This document shows, in pieces, positions 10,100 to 20,429 of a stretch of DNA of 63,498 nt. The notes beneath the pieces were generated by a model. That model saw nothing but the letters and a program-made list of their open reading frames with translations. It was not told where the DNA came from and ran no database searches. Within the stretch, counting starts at the first letter, position 1, and each line of letters begins with the position of its first letter. The stretch is from the NCBI GenBank assembly GCA_021155915.1, contig JAJNBE010000001.1, positions 1 to 63,498 on the forward strand. The letters are read 5' to 3'. The DNA is from Solimicrobium sp. (GTDB taxonomy: Bacteria; Pseudomonadota; Gammaproteobacteria; Burkholderiales; Burkholderiaceae_D). The position numbers were made by a program, and so were the translations under genes.

Positions 10100-10463
10100 T
10101 TAATTACATAACATGGATAAATTAAGCAAATGCTGGTGCAAATCCTGCTGATCTTGCAGTAACCTTTGAGTTCTATTGCTTGCTCGTTGTATCAGTTTTT
10201 TTGCTTCAATTCGATGCCCAGCTTTTAACCAACAATCAGCCGCGAAGTAATCTAAAACCGGATCTTCCAATGAATCCACCAAATGTGTATATACAGATTC
10301 GGCCGCGGTACTGCTTTTTTTCTCGCGAAATAAGAATGGCGTAACGTGCGTAAGATTGTGGATGTAAGGGAAAGAGTATCAATAGGAAGGAAAGAACGCA
10401 TTGCTCGAGGTAAATATTACCGCAATCATAAAAACTATCAGCCGCTTTCAAAAACAATTCCAA
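10100..10463 (-). pseudogene. Truncated, frameshifted copy of the TPR/SycD-like gene
   Basis: Two overlapping minus-strand frames together reproduce the C-terminal ~110 residues of the intact gene at 12893..13546: MELFLKAADSFYD..GNIY, then a frame change near 10315 after YAILISR, then VDSLEDPVLDYF.ADCWLK. The first ~100 codons are missing; the copy begins exactly where the hrpA fossil starts, so the duplication breakpoint lies there. It is not expected to make a functional protein. Confidence 0.8.
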
Positions 10464-10467
10464 TGCA

Positions 10468-10580
10468 TATACCGGTGGTTGCTGGAAGAACTTCGTGTTT
10501 CCTTATTTGTACAAGAATTAAAAACGCCCATGCCAGTTTCGGTGAAACGATTACACAAAGTATGGGAAAGTATGTAGCGC
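10468..10580 (+). pseudogene. Fossil of the hrpA 3' end
   Basis: The sequence from ggttgctggaagaacttcg to gggaaagtatg is nearly identical to the last ~115 bases of hrpA at 8234..8349, and is followed by the same downstream bases (ttgttcgactccctctgttg) that join hrpA to F-box gene 1. A CAG codon has become TAG. It is a boundary mark of the tandem duplication that produced F-box gene 2. Confidence 0.9.
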
Positions 10581-10608
10581 TGATAATATTGTTCGACTCC
10601 CTCTGTTG

Positions 10609-11967
10609 TTAGCACACTATACACCCAACACTCTGCTGTTTTTCCCTAAGTGCCTGTACGCCATTATCCGTTAATAATTCTTGTAATTGATGCCAACTTA
10701 GCTTAACAGCTTTTTCAAGAGTGATTAATTTTTCCCTGAGTGCTTGGACTCCATTATCCGTTAGTAATTCTTCTAATTGGTCCCCACTTAGGTTAACAGC
10801 TTGTTCGGGGGTGATTAATTTTTCTTTGAGTGCATGGACTCCATTATTCGTTAGCAATTGTCGCAATTGGTCAAAACTCAGGTTAGCAGCTTGTTCAAGG
10901 GAAATTAGTTTTTCCCTCAGTGCATGCACTCCATTATCAGTGAGCAAGAACTGTAGTTGATAACGACTTCGTGTTCGGGCTTGTCCAAAGGTAATCAGTT
11001 TTTCCCTAAGTGCCTGTACACCATTATTAGTTAACAAGAACTCTAATTGACTACTTTTTAGCGTGAGGACTTGTTCAAAAGTAATCAGTTTTTCCCTGAG
11101 TACTTGTAATCCATGAATAGTTAGCAGTTCATCCAATTGATCGTTAGTTAGTTTTCCCGCCTCTTCAGGTGTGAGTAGTTTCTCTCTGAGGGCCCGCATA
11201 CCATTGTCGTCTAGCAAATAGTTTAAATTCCCTGCACTTAGGCCGTCGGCTTGTTCGGGGGTGATCAGTTTTTCTCTGAGTGCTTGTACCCCATCATCAG
11301 TTAGCAAGAACATTAAAATTCTAGGGTACATCTTGCTGGCTTGTTTCAGGTTAATCAGCTTTTCCCTGAGCGCTTGTACACCAGAAGCGGTAAGTAAATA
11401 TTCTAATCGCTCACTCGTTATTGTGATGGCCTCTTCGGGAGTAATTAAATTTTCCCTGAGTGCTTGTACTCCACCAGCAGTTAGCAAATAGCGTAATTGA
11501 TTATCACTTAAGTGAACCGCTTGTTGAGGGGTTATTAGTTTTTCCAAAAGTGCTAATACGCCGCTATCTTGTACTAACCACCATACTTGGTCAGCATTTA
11601 GTTTGGCGATCGCTAAATCAGGTACGGCTTTATAGAGTAATTCTTGTCTGTCCAGACCTCCCGCCTGACATATTCGCTGGCATTGTTCTGCAAACGGCAA
11701 ATCATAAATTTGATTGCATACTAAGTTTTTTAACTTATATGGTAGTAGCCCTATTCTGTCGATGAAATCCTGGTAATCCTTCGCCTTTGCGTCACGCCAA
11801 AACTGGTCATCTATGTATACCTCCTGCCAATCTTTATTAACAAGACCAACGGAGGGTTTTTCTCGCGGGGGTATATAACTTATTACCTTGGAGAGAATCT
11901 CGTTGGGGGCGGGTTGATTAGCTTTGCCAAAATAATATTTGCCGGGAAAAGGGAAAGTTGAAATCAT
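10609..11967 (-). CDS. F-box / 30-residue-repeat protein with C-terminal CaaX-like motif (copy 2)
   Basis: A 452-residue paralogue of the 482-residue protein at 8375..9823; the 30-residue difference equals one repeat unit. The N-terminal ~150 residues are almost identical, including the F-box (PAPNEILSKVISYI, VNKDWQEVYIDDQFWRD). Ten 30-residue repeats follow, more diverged than the N-terminus, and the C-terminus again ends QQSVGCIVC. Conservation of the F-box and the last nine residues while the repeats vary suggests that both ends are under selection. The gene sits between the hrpA fossil and a copied upstream region, and so arose by tandem duplication. Both genes are intact. Host-directed activity is an inference. 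Confidence 0.8.
   Translation of the reverse strand: MISTFPFPGKYYFGKANQPAPNEILSKVISYIPPREKPSVGLVNKDWQEVYIDDQFWRDAKAKDYQDFIDRIGLLPYKLKNLVCNQIYDLPFAEQCQRICQAGGLDRQELLYKAVPDLAIAKLNADQVWWLVQDSGVLALLEKLITPQQAVHLSDNQLRYLLTAGGVQALRENLITPEEAITITSERLEYLLTASGVQALREKLINLKQASKMYPRILMFLLTDDGVQALREKLITPEQADGLSAGNLNYLLDDNGMRALREKLLTPEEAGKLTNDQLDELLTIHGLQVLREKLITFEQVLTLKSSQLEFLLTNNGVQALREKLITFGQARTRSRYQLQFLLTDNGVHALREKLISLEQAANLSFDQLRQLLTNNGVHALKEKLITPEQAVNLSGDQLEELLTDNGVQALREKLITLEKAVKLSWHQLQELLTDNGVQALREKQQSVGCIVC
10632..11534 (-). repeat. Ten 90-bp tandem repeats inside F-box gene 2
   Basis: Same 90-bp unit as in F-box gene 1, one copy fewer. The loss or gain of a whole unit between paralogues indicates slippage or recombination between units. 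Confidence 0.85.
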
Positions 11968-12725
11968 AAAGGTAATAGTGGAGTTATATTAATAAGGGCT
12001 AAAAGGCGTAATCCGGCGGCAGTAATAAGGTTGCGTAGGAGACGGCTTAAACTGCTATAGCCTAATTGGTCCGTATCATTATCCAAAGCAATTTGAAAAA
12101 CTAACCTTTCTCTAAACAATAAAGAAGCGGTTAATGGTAATAATGATCCGTACTCTATCATTAATGTATTAATCGTAAATCAGTAGAAACACGTAGAAAA
12201 TGTGGATGATCCTGAACTTCTTCATTACCTAATACTTCAAGTACTTCCGTAGAATTTTTAGAGTTTGGATCATTAATTTTTATTAAAGCGTTAGCGTCCT
12301 TCAATTACGTCTCTCAGAAGTGGAATGCGTGTGACGAAGAATAAAAAAGAGCTAAAAAAATGGACAAAATTTGTAGCACCATTTTTAATCAGGCGTGTTG
12401 AGCACTCTAAGAAATTCAAATCTCAACTCTTGTATAAAAATCAGCGCAGTTTTTTTTCGATATATTGGGATTCTTAGTTACATAACATGGATAAACAAAG
12501 CAAACGCTAATTCAAATCTTGCTGTTCTTGCAGTGACCTTTGTGTTTTAGCGCTTGCCCGTTAAATTGCCTACCAAGGAGGAGGCGGATGCGTGATGAGG
12601 AGTAGTAAAAAACCTGAAGTAGTGGATGAAGGTTGTTATACTATTTTTTTAATCAGATATGTTGATCAAGTTCAGAGTTATAAGCTCGATTATTGCCTAA
12701 AATCAGCGCGGTTTTTGGGTAAGAT
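11968..12725. other. Intergenic region made of duplicated fragments
   Basis: The left part (11968..12270) copies 9824..10099. At 12480..12570 lies a short minus-strand remnant of the TPR gene's 3' end (gctgttcttgcagtgacctt matches the intact gene near 12938). Two further related stretches, about 12385..12460 and 12640..12715, share ttaatcag.nntgttga and aaaatcagcgcrgttttt. No open gene is seen; the region is layered debris of repeated duplication. Confidence 0.6.
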
Positions 12726-12879
12726 GAAACCTCTGCACGCCAGCTACTGCGCGAGCACAATTTAGCCAAATGCGGCGTTGCGCAGTCTCGCACTCCTCCG
12801 GAGCTCAAGTATATTCCGGTTGCTGCGCTTCGTTCGTCTTGCCTTTGGCTCGCTCACTACGGTTGTGTGGAGAGGTCTC
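12726..12879 (-). repeat. MITE-like repeat, family 1, copy A
   Basis: Begins gaaacctctgcac and ends gtgtggagaggtctc, the imperfect inverted ends of family 1 (AGAGACCTCTGCA...TGCAGAGGTCTCT). The interior matches the other copies in reverse orientation: tactgcgcgagc, cggcgttgcgc, aagtatattccgg, tgcgcttcgttcg and ggctcgctcactac. It has no coding capacity and is more diverged than copies C and D. Confidence 0.8.
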
Positions 12880-12892
12880 AACATTATGATTT

Positions 12893-13546
12893 CTAGTTAG
12901 ACAGCCTTGATAAATTAAACAAATGTTTTTGCAAAACTTGCTGTTCTTGCAGTAACGTTTGAGTTTTAGCGGTTGCTCGTTCTATCAGTTTTTTTGCTTC
13001 AATTTGATGACCGGATTTTAACCAACAATCAGCCGTGAAGTAATCTAAAACCGGATCTTCCAATGAATCTACCAAATGCGTATATAAAGATTCGGCCACA
13101 GTAATGCTTTCTTTTCTTGAGATAAGAATGGCGTAACGTGCATAAGATTGCGGATGTAAGGGAAAAAGCATCAACAATACGCAAAGAACGCACTGCTCGA
13201 TATATATATTGCCGGAATCATAAAAACTGTCAGCTGCTTTCAAAAATAATTCCATTGCATGCTCATTTTTTTGGATATCGGAATCAATTATTTTGATGAC
13301 CTCTTCAGCAGAATGAAGATGACCTAAAAGCTTTTCGGAAAAATGAGCAACAAAGCCGTCGCATTCGCGGCTAAAAACATTTAACCCTTCTTTGATCATT
13401 CTCATGTTCTGTTGAAAAAGATGTCGAATTTCCCTGGTAGTGGCTTGTTCAGCGCATCTCGCCGATTCCTTAAGTGATTTCAAAGGGCGCACTTGGCATT
13501 GAGCTGCCGCCAGCTCTTGAATGTTGTTGTTAATTTCGTTTTCCAT
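12893..13546 (-). CDS. TPR-like protein resembling SycD/LcrH type III secretion chaperones
   Basis: A 217-residue protein starting at ATG 13546 (a GTG one codon earlier is also possible). The N-terminal ~95 residues are helical with no recognised fold. Residues ~97-205 read as TPR-type helix pairs: FLKAADSFYDSGNIYIEQC, LFPLHPQSYARYAILIS, then DPVLDYFTADCWLKSGHQIE. The DP...Y..A.CWLK.G....A pattern resembles the last TPR of SycD/LcrH class II chaperones, which bind translocators or effectors in the bacterial cytoplasm. Two broken partial copies lie at 10100..10463 and 12480..12570, so it was duplicated along with the F-box genes. The chaperone role is tentative; a generic TPR adaptor is the alternative. 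Confidence 0.6.
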   Translation of the reverse strand: MENEINNNIQELAAAQCQVRPLKSLKESARCAEQATTREIRHLFQQNMRMIKEGLNVFSRECDGFVAHFSEKLLGHLHSAEEVIKIIDSDIQKNEHAMELFLKAADSFYDSGNIYIEQCVLCVLLMLFPLHPQSYARYAILISRKESITVAESLYTHLVDSLEDPVLDYFTADCWLKSGHQIEAKKLIERATAKTQTLLQEQQVLQKHLFNLSRLSN

Positions 13547-13843
13547 CACGCCTATTTCCAGTGGATTTTAGTAGTATAAATATAGGCGCTTTGTTGAGAC
13601 CGATCTATTGGGGAAAACCTCGATAGGGTAAACCCTGAAGAAACAAGCGAAGTCAGTTTTGAGGCACCATGGCGGTATTTCCACAAAAACAAGGGCTTCC
13701 TGTGTCTGGTCAGGTAGCAGGGAAATGGCCATATTGCTTACCGTTCCTTATTGCTTTGAATCACGATTTTGTATTTTATGCTCTCTACACAATCTTTAAT
13801 AGCGGTTGACGTAGCTCTCTTTGCTTACTATAATTGCGATCTT
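13547..13843. other. Intergenic region upstream of tRNA-Pro
   Basis: Separates the minus-strand TPR gene from the plus-strand tRNA. A plausible tRNA promoter lies just upstream (ttgacg...tactataat, 13806..13833). Nothing else is recognisable. Confidence 0.4.
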
Positions 13844-13920
13844 CGGAGTGTAGCGCAGCCCGGTAGCGCACCTGGTTTGGGACCAGGGGGTCCAAGGTTC
13901 GAATCCTTGTACTCCGACCA
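13844..13920 (+). tRNA. tRNA-Pro (UGG)
   Basis: A 77-base cloverleaf with the CCA end encoded. The acceptor stem cggagtg pairs with tactccg (one G-U pair), the D-arm is gcgcagcccggtagcgc, the anticodon stem cctgg/ccagg encloses loop tttggga with anticodon TGG, and the T-arm is aaggttcgaatcctt. A terminator follows at 13957. Confidence 0.95.
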
Positions 13921-13956
13921 ATACAAAACTAGATTGTTGAACTAGAATATCGAATA

Positions 13957-13983
13957 AGATCGTCAGTTGACGGTCTTTTTTTT
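13957..13983 (+). terminator. Rho-independent terminator after tRNA-Pro
   Basis: The inverted repeat gatcgtca / tgacggtc (8 bp with a G-T pair) is followed by eight or more T residues, 37 bases beyond the tRNA CCA end. Confidence 0.8.
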
Positions 13984-14367
13984 CGTCTGCGCTGTTGATG
14001 CCTGACTAGGAGACTTCTGCATAATCGTAGAAAGCTAGCCAGAAAGCGAGGGCTGGCGAATTGAAAGCCCCAGACAGTGCGTTATTTAGCTCGACCTGTA
14101 GAACGACAGAGGTTTTTGTGATGTGGACTATTTTTGCTGTAGCGTCTGCTCTGTAATTACTTAAATACGCGCCTATTTGGCACATCCTCTGAACCCATAG
14201 GGTTTGGTCTCGCCTCCCTTACCTTTTAACGTCTAAATACCACAGACGCATGGACCGCTAAATACAGTTGAATAATGCAGTCTAGAATGATGTCATTGTT
14301 AACGTTTATGGACAGTCTGGTCGGAACGGTAGATAAAATGGTTAACTGTATAAATTAAGAGAAAAAA
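13984..14367. other. Intergenic region with a possible degenerate family 1 repeat
   Basis: The stretch about 14010..14117 begins gagacttctgcataa and ends cgacagaggttttt, with agctagcc and ttatttagctcg between, reminiscent of a much-decayed family 1 repeat. No gene seen. The promoter of the downstream glycosidase gene should lie near 14300..14360. Confidence 0.35.
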
Positions 14368-15903
14368 ATGAATCAAGAGTTGCGTAGAAAAATAGGCCAG
14401 TTATTCATGGTGGGTTTTGATGGTCTGGAGCCCGATGATCACATTACGCGTCTTATTCAACAACAATATGTTGGTGGCATTATTCTTTTTCGGCGCAATG
14501 TGCAATCCATACAGCAAGTCGCCACATTAACCGAACGCCTTCAAACCATTAACGCGCAGGTCAATGACATACCGTTATTAATCGCCTTGGATCAAGAGGG
14601 GGGAATGGTAATGCGCATCGAGTATGGTGTCACACCTATGCCTTCGGCAATGGCGTTTCAGGCCGCAGGTTCAATTAACGATTGCGAACAGCTTCATCTT
14701 ATCAGCGGAATAGAAATGCGTCAGATAGGTATCAACATGATGTTGGCGCCGGTATTAGATGTTAATAATAATCCTGAGAATCCGGTGATTGGTGTACGCG
14801 CTTTTGGTGAGGATCCCGAAACCGTCATCAATTACGGGATGGCGGCGTTGCGCGGTTTGCAATCGGCGGATGTCATTACTACCGCTAAACATTTTCCAGG
14901 CCACGGTGATACCTCAACCGATTCGCATTTCGCAATGCCCGTGGTGCCCCATGACAAGGTACGTATAAATGCCGTCGAATTACCTCCGTTTAAAGCGGCG
15001 ATTGCGCAGGGAGTGGATGTCATTATGACGGCACACGTGGTATTTCCAGCATTTGAAAAAGAACGTGGAGTGCCCGCTACCTTATCCAAGGTAGTTCTGA
15101 CAGACTTGCTGCGTGGGGAACTCGGATTTAATGGCGTAATTATTTCCGACTGTCTGGAAATGGCAGCAATTGCTGACGGCGTCGGCGTAACAGAAGGAAC
15201 GATTAGAACATTACAAGCCGGTGCAGACATCGCGTTAATTTCACATCAGGAAGTACGTCAGCAAGCAGCGATAAATGCGGTCTTGGAAGCGGTGGAATCG
15301 GGGGCTATTTCAGTAGAACGCATCAGTGAGTCATGTCAACGTATTCAAAAATTAAAGCAATTGAACGCAGTGAAGAAATGGCGAGAAGCAAAAATGGATC
15401 CCACGTCGCTAATGCAAGATAAATCGTTAGCCCTAGCAGAGAAAGTTCAAAAAGCAGCGTTACGTGTGAGGGGAAATTTTCGACCTCTAAATCGTCGATT
15501 AGGGGTGGCATTAATTACAGTAGAAGTGCGTCTGCGAAGTGAGGTTGATGAGGTGATTGTGGCCGGGGATAAAGAAACCCGAAGTTCGATGTTGCCAGCA
15601 ATGCTGGAGCTTGGCCTAAATGTGCGTGAGTTGGTGTTATCACTAGAATCCACAGAACAGGAAGTAGCAGCGGCGCTTGCGTTTGTTCAAGACGCACAAC
15701 AAATCGTACTGCAGACGTATAACGCGGTTTTAATGCAAGGACAGCAACGTCTGATAGCCTCGTTGCCTCAAAATAAGTTATGGTTGGTTGCGGGACGCTT
15801 GCCTTATGACCTTGAGTTAGCTCCCAACGCGCAAGGGCGTCTGGCGAGTTTTGGTTGCCGGCCAGCTGCATTGGTTCCTGTAGTTGCAAAATTACTAGAA
15901 TAG
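14368..15903 (+). CDS. Glycoside hydrolase family 3 protein, NagZ-like beta-N-acetylhexosaminidase
   Basis: A 511-residue protein. The N-terminal ~335 residues form a GH3 TIM barrel with the NagZ hallmark KHFPGHG at 174-180 and DSH at 185-187 (the His general acid/base loop), and the probable nucleophile Asp261 in IISDCLEM. NagZ removes N-acetylglucosamine from 1,6-anhydromuropeptides during cell-wall recycling. Classic Gram-negative NagZ is only ~340 residues; here a ~170-residue C-terminal domain follows, like the two-domain NagZ/GH3 enzymes of Firmicutes such as YbbD. No signal peptide is seen, so it is probably cytoplasmic. Transcribed alone between the tRNA-Pro terminator and the converging groEL operon. 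Confidence 0.85.
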   Translation: MNQELRRKIGQLFMVGFDGLEPDDHITRLIQQQYVGGIILFRRNVQSIQQVATLTERLQTINAQVNDIPLLIALDQEGGMVMRIEYGVTPMPSAMAFQAAGSINDCEQLHLISGIEMRQIGINMMLAPVLDVNNNPENPVIGVRAFGEDPETVINYGMAALRGLQSADVITTAKHFPGHGDTSTDSHFAMPVVPHDKVRINAVELPPFKAAIAQGVDVIMTAHVVFPAFEKERGVPATLSKVVLTDLLRGELGFNGVIISDCLEMAAIADGVGVTEGTIRTLQAGADIALISHQEVRQQAAINAVLEAVESGAISVERISESCQRIQKLKQLNAVKKWREAKMDPTSLMQDKSLALAEKVQKAALRVRGNFRPLNRRLGVALITVEVRLRSEVDEVIVAGDKETRSSMLPAMLELGLNVRELVLSLESTEQEVAAALAFVQDAQQIVLQTYNAVLMQGQQRLIASLPQNKLWLVAGRLPYDLELAPNAQGRLASFGCRPAALVPVVAKLLE

Positions 15904-16233
15904 GATTAAATTTTTTTGAATAATATTGGGTTTATTCACGGTTCGTCGTGAAACGATAATAGTTTAGCCGATACAAGTTAATGGAACAGCTCTCAAAGAA
16001 CGGCTAACTGCCCGATGTTCTTTAGCAAACGAATCATGATTAATTAATGAGTAACTTTCTATTGAGATCTCTACACGACTGTGGGGCTAATCATAACTAA
16101 GGTCGATGGAGCTTGTTAAAATCGAGACGCGTCTAAATAGGTAGGGATTGCCGAGGATAAAATGAGATCGATTTCTTATCGTTAGCCGTAAATAGTGAGG
16201 AGTCAGAGAGCTCGAGTCTTCGATAGAATAATA
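15904..16233. other. Intergenic region between convergent nagZ-like gene and groL
   Basis: No open gene and no repeat recognised. A small hairpin (ttcacg/cgtgaa near 15935) follows the glycosidase gene but lacks a T-run, so I do not call it a terminator. Confidence 0.4.
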
Positions 16234-16268
16234 AAAAAGCCCCGCCGATTCATACTGCGGGGCTTTTT
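16234..16268 (-). terminator. Terminator of the groES-groEL operon
   Basis: A strong GC hairpin, aaaaagccccgc ... gcggggcttttt, with A and T tracts on both sides, lies 39 bases past the groL stop. It is symmetrical and could also stop transcripts arriving from the left. Confidence 0.9.
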
Positions 16269-16306
16269 AATGACGCTAAACTAAAGCAGTCAAAAACGGC
16301 GATTAA

Positions 16307-17968
<1,662 letters not shown>

Positions 17969-18049
17969 CTAAATTGTTATAAAGAATGCGAATGCATACT
18001 TTGAAAATGAATAGCAATTGAATATTGCCGAGAAAACATATAACTAAAA

Positions 18050-18340
18050 TTATTGTTCTACGATAGCCATTACGTCGTCTTCGCGCATGATCAAGAGTTC
18101 TTTACCATCAACTTTCACTGCCTGACCTGAGTATTTACCAAATAAAACACGGTCACCTACTTTGACTGCTAACGGCCGAACTTTGCCGTCTTCTAAAATC
18201 TTTCCATTGCCAACGGCCAAAACCTTGCCTTGATCGGGCTTTTCAGCTGCTGCATCGGGAATTAGAATTCCTGACGCAGTCTTTGTTTCTTGATCCAGAC
18301 GTTCAACGATAATGCGGTCATGCAAAGGACGAAAGCTCAT
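18050..18340 (-). CDS. groS: 10 kDa co-chaperonin GroES
   Basis: A 96-residue GroES with the standard start [20 protein letters not shown], the mobile loop ([13 protein letters not shown]) that contacts GroEL at residues ~19-33, and the conserved [11 protein letters not shown]. It caps the GroEL cavity. AAGGAG precedes the ATG. First gene of the operon, with a ~245-base leader between the promoter/CIRCE and the start codon, longer than usual. Confidence 0.98.
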   Translation of the reverse strand: MSFRPLHDRIIVERLDQETKTASGILIPDAAAEKPDQGKVLAVGNGKILEDGKVRPLAVKVGDRVLFGKYSGQAVKVDGKELLIMREDDVMAIVEQ

Positions 18341-18566
18341 ACAAACTCCTTAAAATAAATTTAATGGTTATCAAAAGATTAATATACTTACCGACCCAAA
18401 GTTTCGGACCCAACAATGAAAATGCGATCCTATTTTTCCGTACTACCTTACGACCAAAAAAACTGGTGACCGGCACCTAGGCTCCGATGAGTATAAAACA
18501 GGACTTGGCTTAATTACGTTCGAAAAAGCAACGTTAATTTCAGTCGCACTACTTTTAAAAGCATTA

Positions 18567-18593
18567 TTAGCACTCTATCCTGTCGAGTGCTAA
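18567..18593 (-). promoter_or_regulatory. CIRCE operator (HrcA binding site) of groES-groEL
   Basis: A perfect consensus inverted repeat: TTAGCACTC, a nine-base spacer TATCCTGTC, then GAGTGCTAA. HrcA represses chaperonin genes through this element in many bacteria. It lies immediately downstream of the sigma-32 -10 box, where bound repressor would block initiation. Confidence 0.97.
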
Positions 18594-18595
18594 TT

Positions 18596-18622
18596 ATATG
18601 GGCGCAAGTTCTTTTTTTCAAG
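18596..18622 (-). promoter_or_regulatory. Sigma-32 heat-shock promoter of groES-groEL
   Basis: On the minus strand the sequence reads CTTGAAA, 13 bases, CCCATAT, an excellent fit to the RpoH consensus. With the adjoining CIRCE it predicts dual control: activation by RpoH and repression by HrcA, a combination described in Betaproteobacteria. Confidence 0.92.
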
Positions 18623-18963
18623 GTTTGGAAAAAGTTATATTTGTTGGCTCCATGCAGTTTTGCTTGAGGAATATGATTAGATAGGATAATTACGCGCATT
18701 TGGAAAATGCGGTCAAGATTAACACCTGTTAACTTTGAGGAGGTGGGCGGGATGAGGGTAAAGTCATTAATGATTAATGCCTTGTTAACGAAGAGGCAAC
18801 ATAACATGAAAACGCGCTGCGGAGCGATAGGTCCGATATCAAGACCTCGTTGCTCAATTTAAGAAGTTCTTCTGTGGAGAAGTAATGAAGATTGCGTCAA
18901 TGCTAAAGAGGCGCGTATGATGGCGTTCCGGTGGGTTGTTTTTCCTTATACACTAGCCAATTT

Positions 18964-19605
18964 ATGTTAAAACTTTATTCCTATTTCCGCTCATCCGCAT
19001 CGTTTCGTGTTCGTATTGTTCTCAATCTAAAACAGCTTTCCTATGAGACAGTGCCCATTCATCTGATTAAAAATGGCGGCGAGCAGCATGACCCTGATTA
19101 CCTGGCGTTAAATCCTTCAGGCGTCGTTCCAAGCCTAGAACATAACGGAAAAGTACTGACCCAATCAAACGCCATTTGCGAGTATTTAAACGAATTGCAT
19201 CCTGAACCTGCTTTATTGCCTACCGATATTGTGGAGCGCGCATGGGTACGTTCAGTGTGCAATTTAGTGGCGGGTGATATACATCCACTCAATAACTTAC
19301 GCGTTTTAACCTATCTCACTCAATCTCTCGAGCAGGACGAAACCCAAAGGAAAAATTGGTATCAGCATTGGATCAAGCAAGGTTTTGACGCATTGGAAGG
19401 ATTATTATCGCAAAAAGCCGGAAATTACTGTTGGGATAATACGATAACCCTAGCAGACGCCTTCGTCATCCCCCAAATATGGAACGCTAATCGTTTTAAA
19501 TGTTCAATGACTGATTACCCGTTATTGCGGCGTATTTATAACAACGCGATGCAGCTTTCAGCGTTCCAGCAAGCGGCACCAGAGGTACAGCCCGATACTG
19601 AATGA
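18964..19605 (+). CDS. maiA: Maleylacetoacetate isomerase (zeta-class GST)
   Basis: 213 residues from the ATG at 18964; an in-frame GTG at 18931 is open, but the family begins at MLKLYSYFRSSASFRVRI. The SSASFR segment matches the zeta-class catalytic SSCS-type motif, and NPSGVVPSLEHNGKVLTQS is the glutathione-binding loop with the conserved Ser. The enzyme converts 4-maleylacetoacetate to 4-fumarylacetoacetate in tyrosine breakdown using glutathione. Its pathway partners hmgA and fahA lie 29 kb away; scoAB follows directly, able to use the acetoacetate that the pathway yields. Confidence 0.93.
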   Translation: MLKLYSYFRSSASFRVRIVLNLKQLSYETVPIHLIKNGGEQHDPDYLALNPSGVVPSLEHNGKVLTQSNAICEYLNELHPEPALLPTDIVERAWVRSVCNLVAGDIHPLNNLRVLTYLTQSLEQDETQRKNWYQHWIKQGFDALEGLLSQKAGNYCWDNTITLADAFVIPQIWNANRFKCSMTDYPLLRRIYNNAMQLSAFQQAAPEVQPDTE

Positions 19606-19690
19606 ATTACGAGAGTTAGATAACCTTGTTCTCTTTTCCAATCTGGCCGCTGCATATCTATAAATTACACTAATTTAGTCCGGAGAAAAT

Positions 19691-20428
19691 ATGAATAAAC
19701 TTTACCCCAATGCTGATATTGCCTTGCGCGATATTGTAAAAGATGGGCAAACTATAGCGGTGGGCGGTTTTGGCCTATGTGGCATTCCAGAAGAGTTAAT
19801 CCGCGCTTTACGGGATTCAGGTGTACAAAATTTGACGGCCGTATCAAACAATGCAGGTGTGGATGGGTTTGGCTTAGGTCAACTACTTACAACGCGTCAA
19901 ATTAAAAAGATGATTGCCTCTTATGTTGGGGAAAACAAAGAATTTGAACGCCAATATTTAGCCGGTGAACTTCAGCTAGAATTTACTCCCCAAGGAACGT
20001 TAGCTGAAAAATTACGCGCAGGGGGTGCCGGTATTCCTGCATTTTTTACTAAAACAGGCGTAGGGACGATTGTTGCTGAAGGTAAAGAGGTTCGTGAGTT
20101 TGAAGGACATCAATACGTAATGGAACGGTCGATAGTAGCTGATGTGTCTTTAGTAAAAGCATATAAGGCTGATAAGGCGGGTAATTTGGTCTACCGCAAA
20201 ACAGCGCGAAATTTCAATCCAAACGTAGCGACGGCAGGAAAAATCACTGTTGCTGAAGTAGAGCATATTGTCGAAATTGGTGAGCTCGACCCAGACGAAA
20301 TTCATACGCCTGGAATTTTTGTGCAACGTATTGTATGGAATGCTCACCCTGAAAAGCGCATCGAACAACGTACTACCACTACTTCAGCAACTAATCTAGC
20401 AACTACAGCAGCACAATCAGGAGTATAA
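19691..20428 (+). CDS. scoA: 3-oxoacid CoA-transferase subunit A (SCOT alpha)
   Basis: 245 residues with the CoA-transferase family I alpha signature [13 protein letters not shown] near residues 20-32 and [15 protein letters not shown]. With the beta subunit it moves CoA from succinyl-CoA to acetoacetate. CGGAG precedes the ATG. The stop is followed by a single base before scoB, so the two are translationally close. The C-terminal ~20 residues are Thr/Ala rich and look dispensable. The context with maiA suggests a role in using acetoacetate from tyrosine catabolism. Confidence 0.93.
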   Translation: MNKLYPNADIALRDIVKDGQTIAVGGFGLCGIPEELIRALRDSGVQNLTAVSNNAGVDGFGLGQLLTTRQIKKMIASYVGENKEFERQYLAGELQLEFTPQGTLAEKLRAGGAGIPAFFTKTGVGTIVAEGKEVREFEGHQYVMERSIVADVSLVKAYKADKAGNLVYRKTARNFNPNVATAGKITVAEVEHIVEIGELDPDEIHTPGIFVQRIVWNAHPEKRIEQRTTTTSATNLATTAAQSGV

Positions 20429-20429
20429 A

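Noticed and set aside
8398..11534. Non-coding minisatellite for the 90-bp repeats, and plus-strand Ser-rich frames through them
   Set aside because: The minus-strand frame is continuous with a clear N-terminal domain in both copies; plus-strand frames are mirror shadows.
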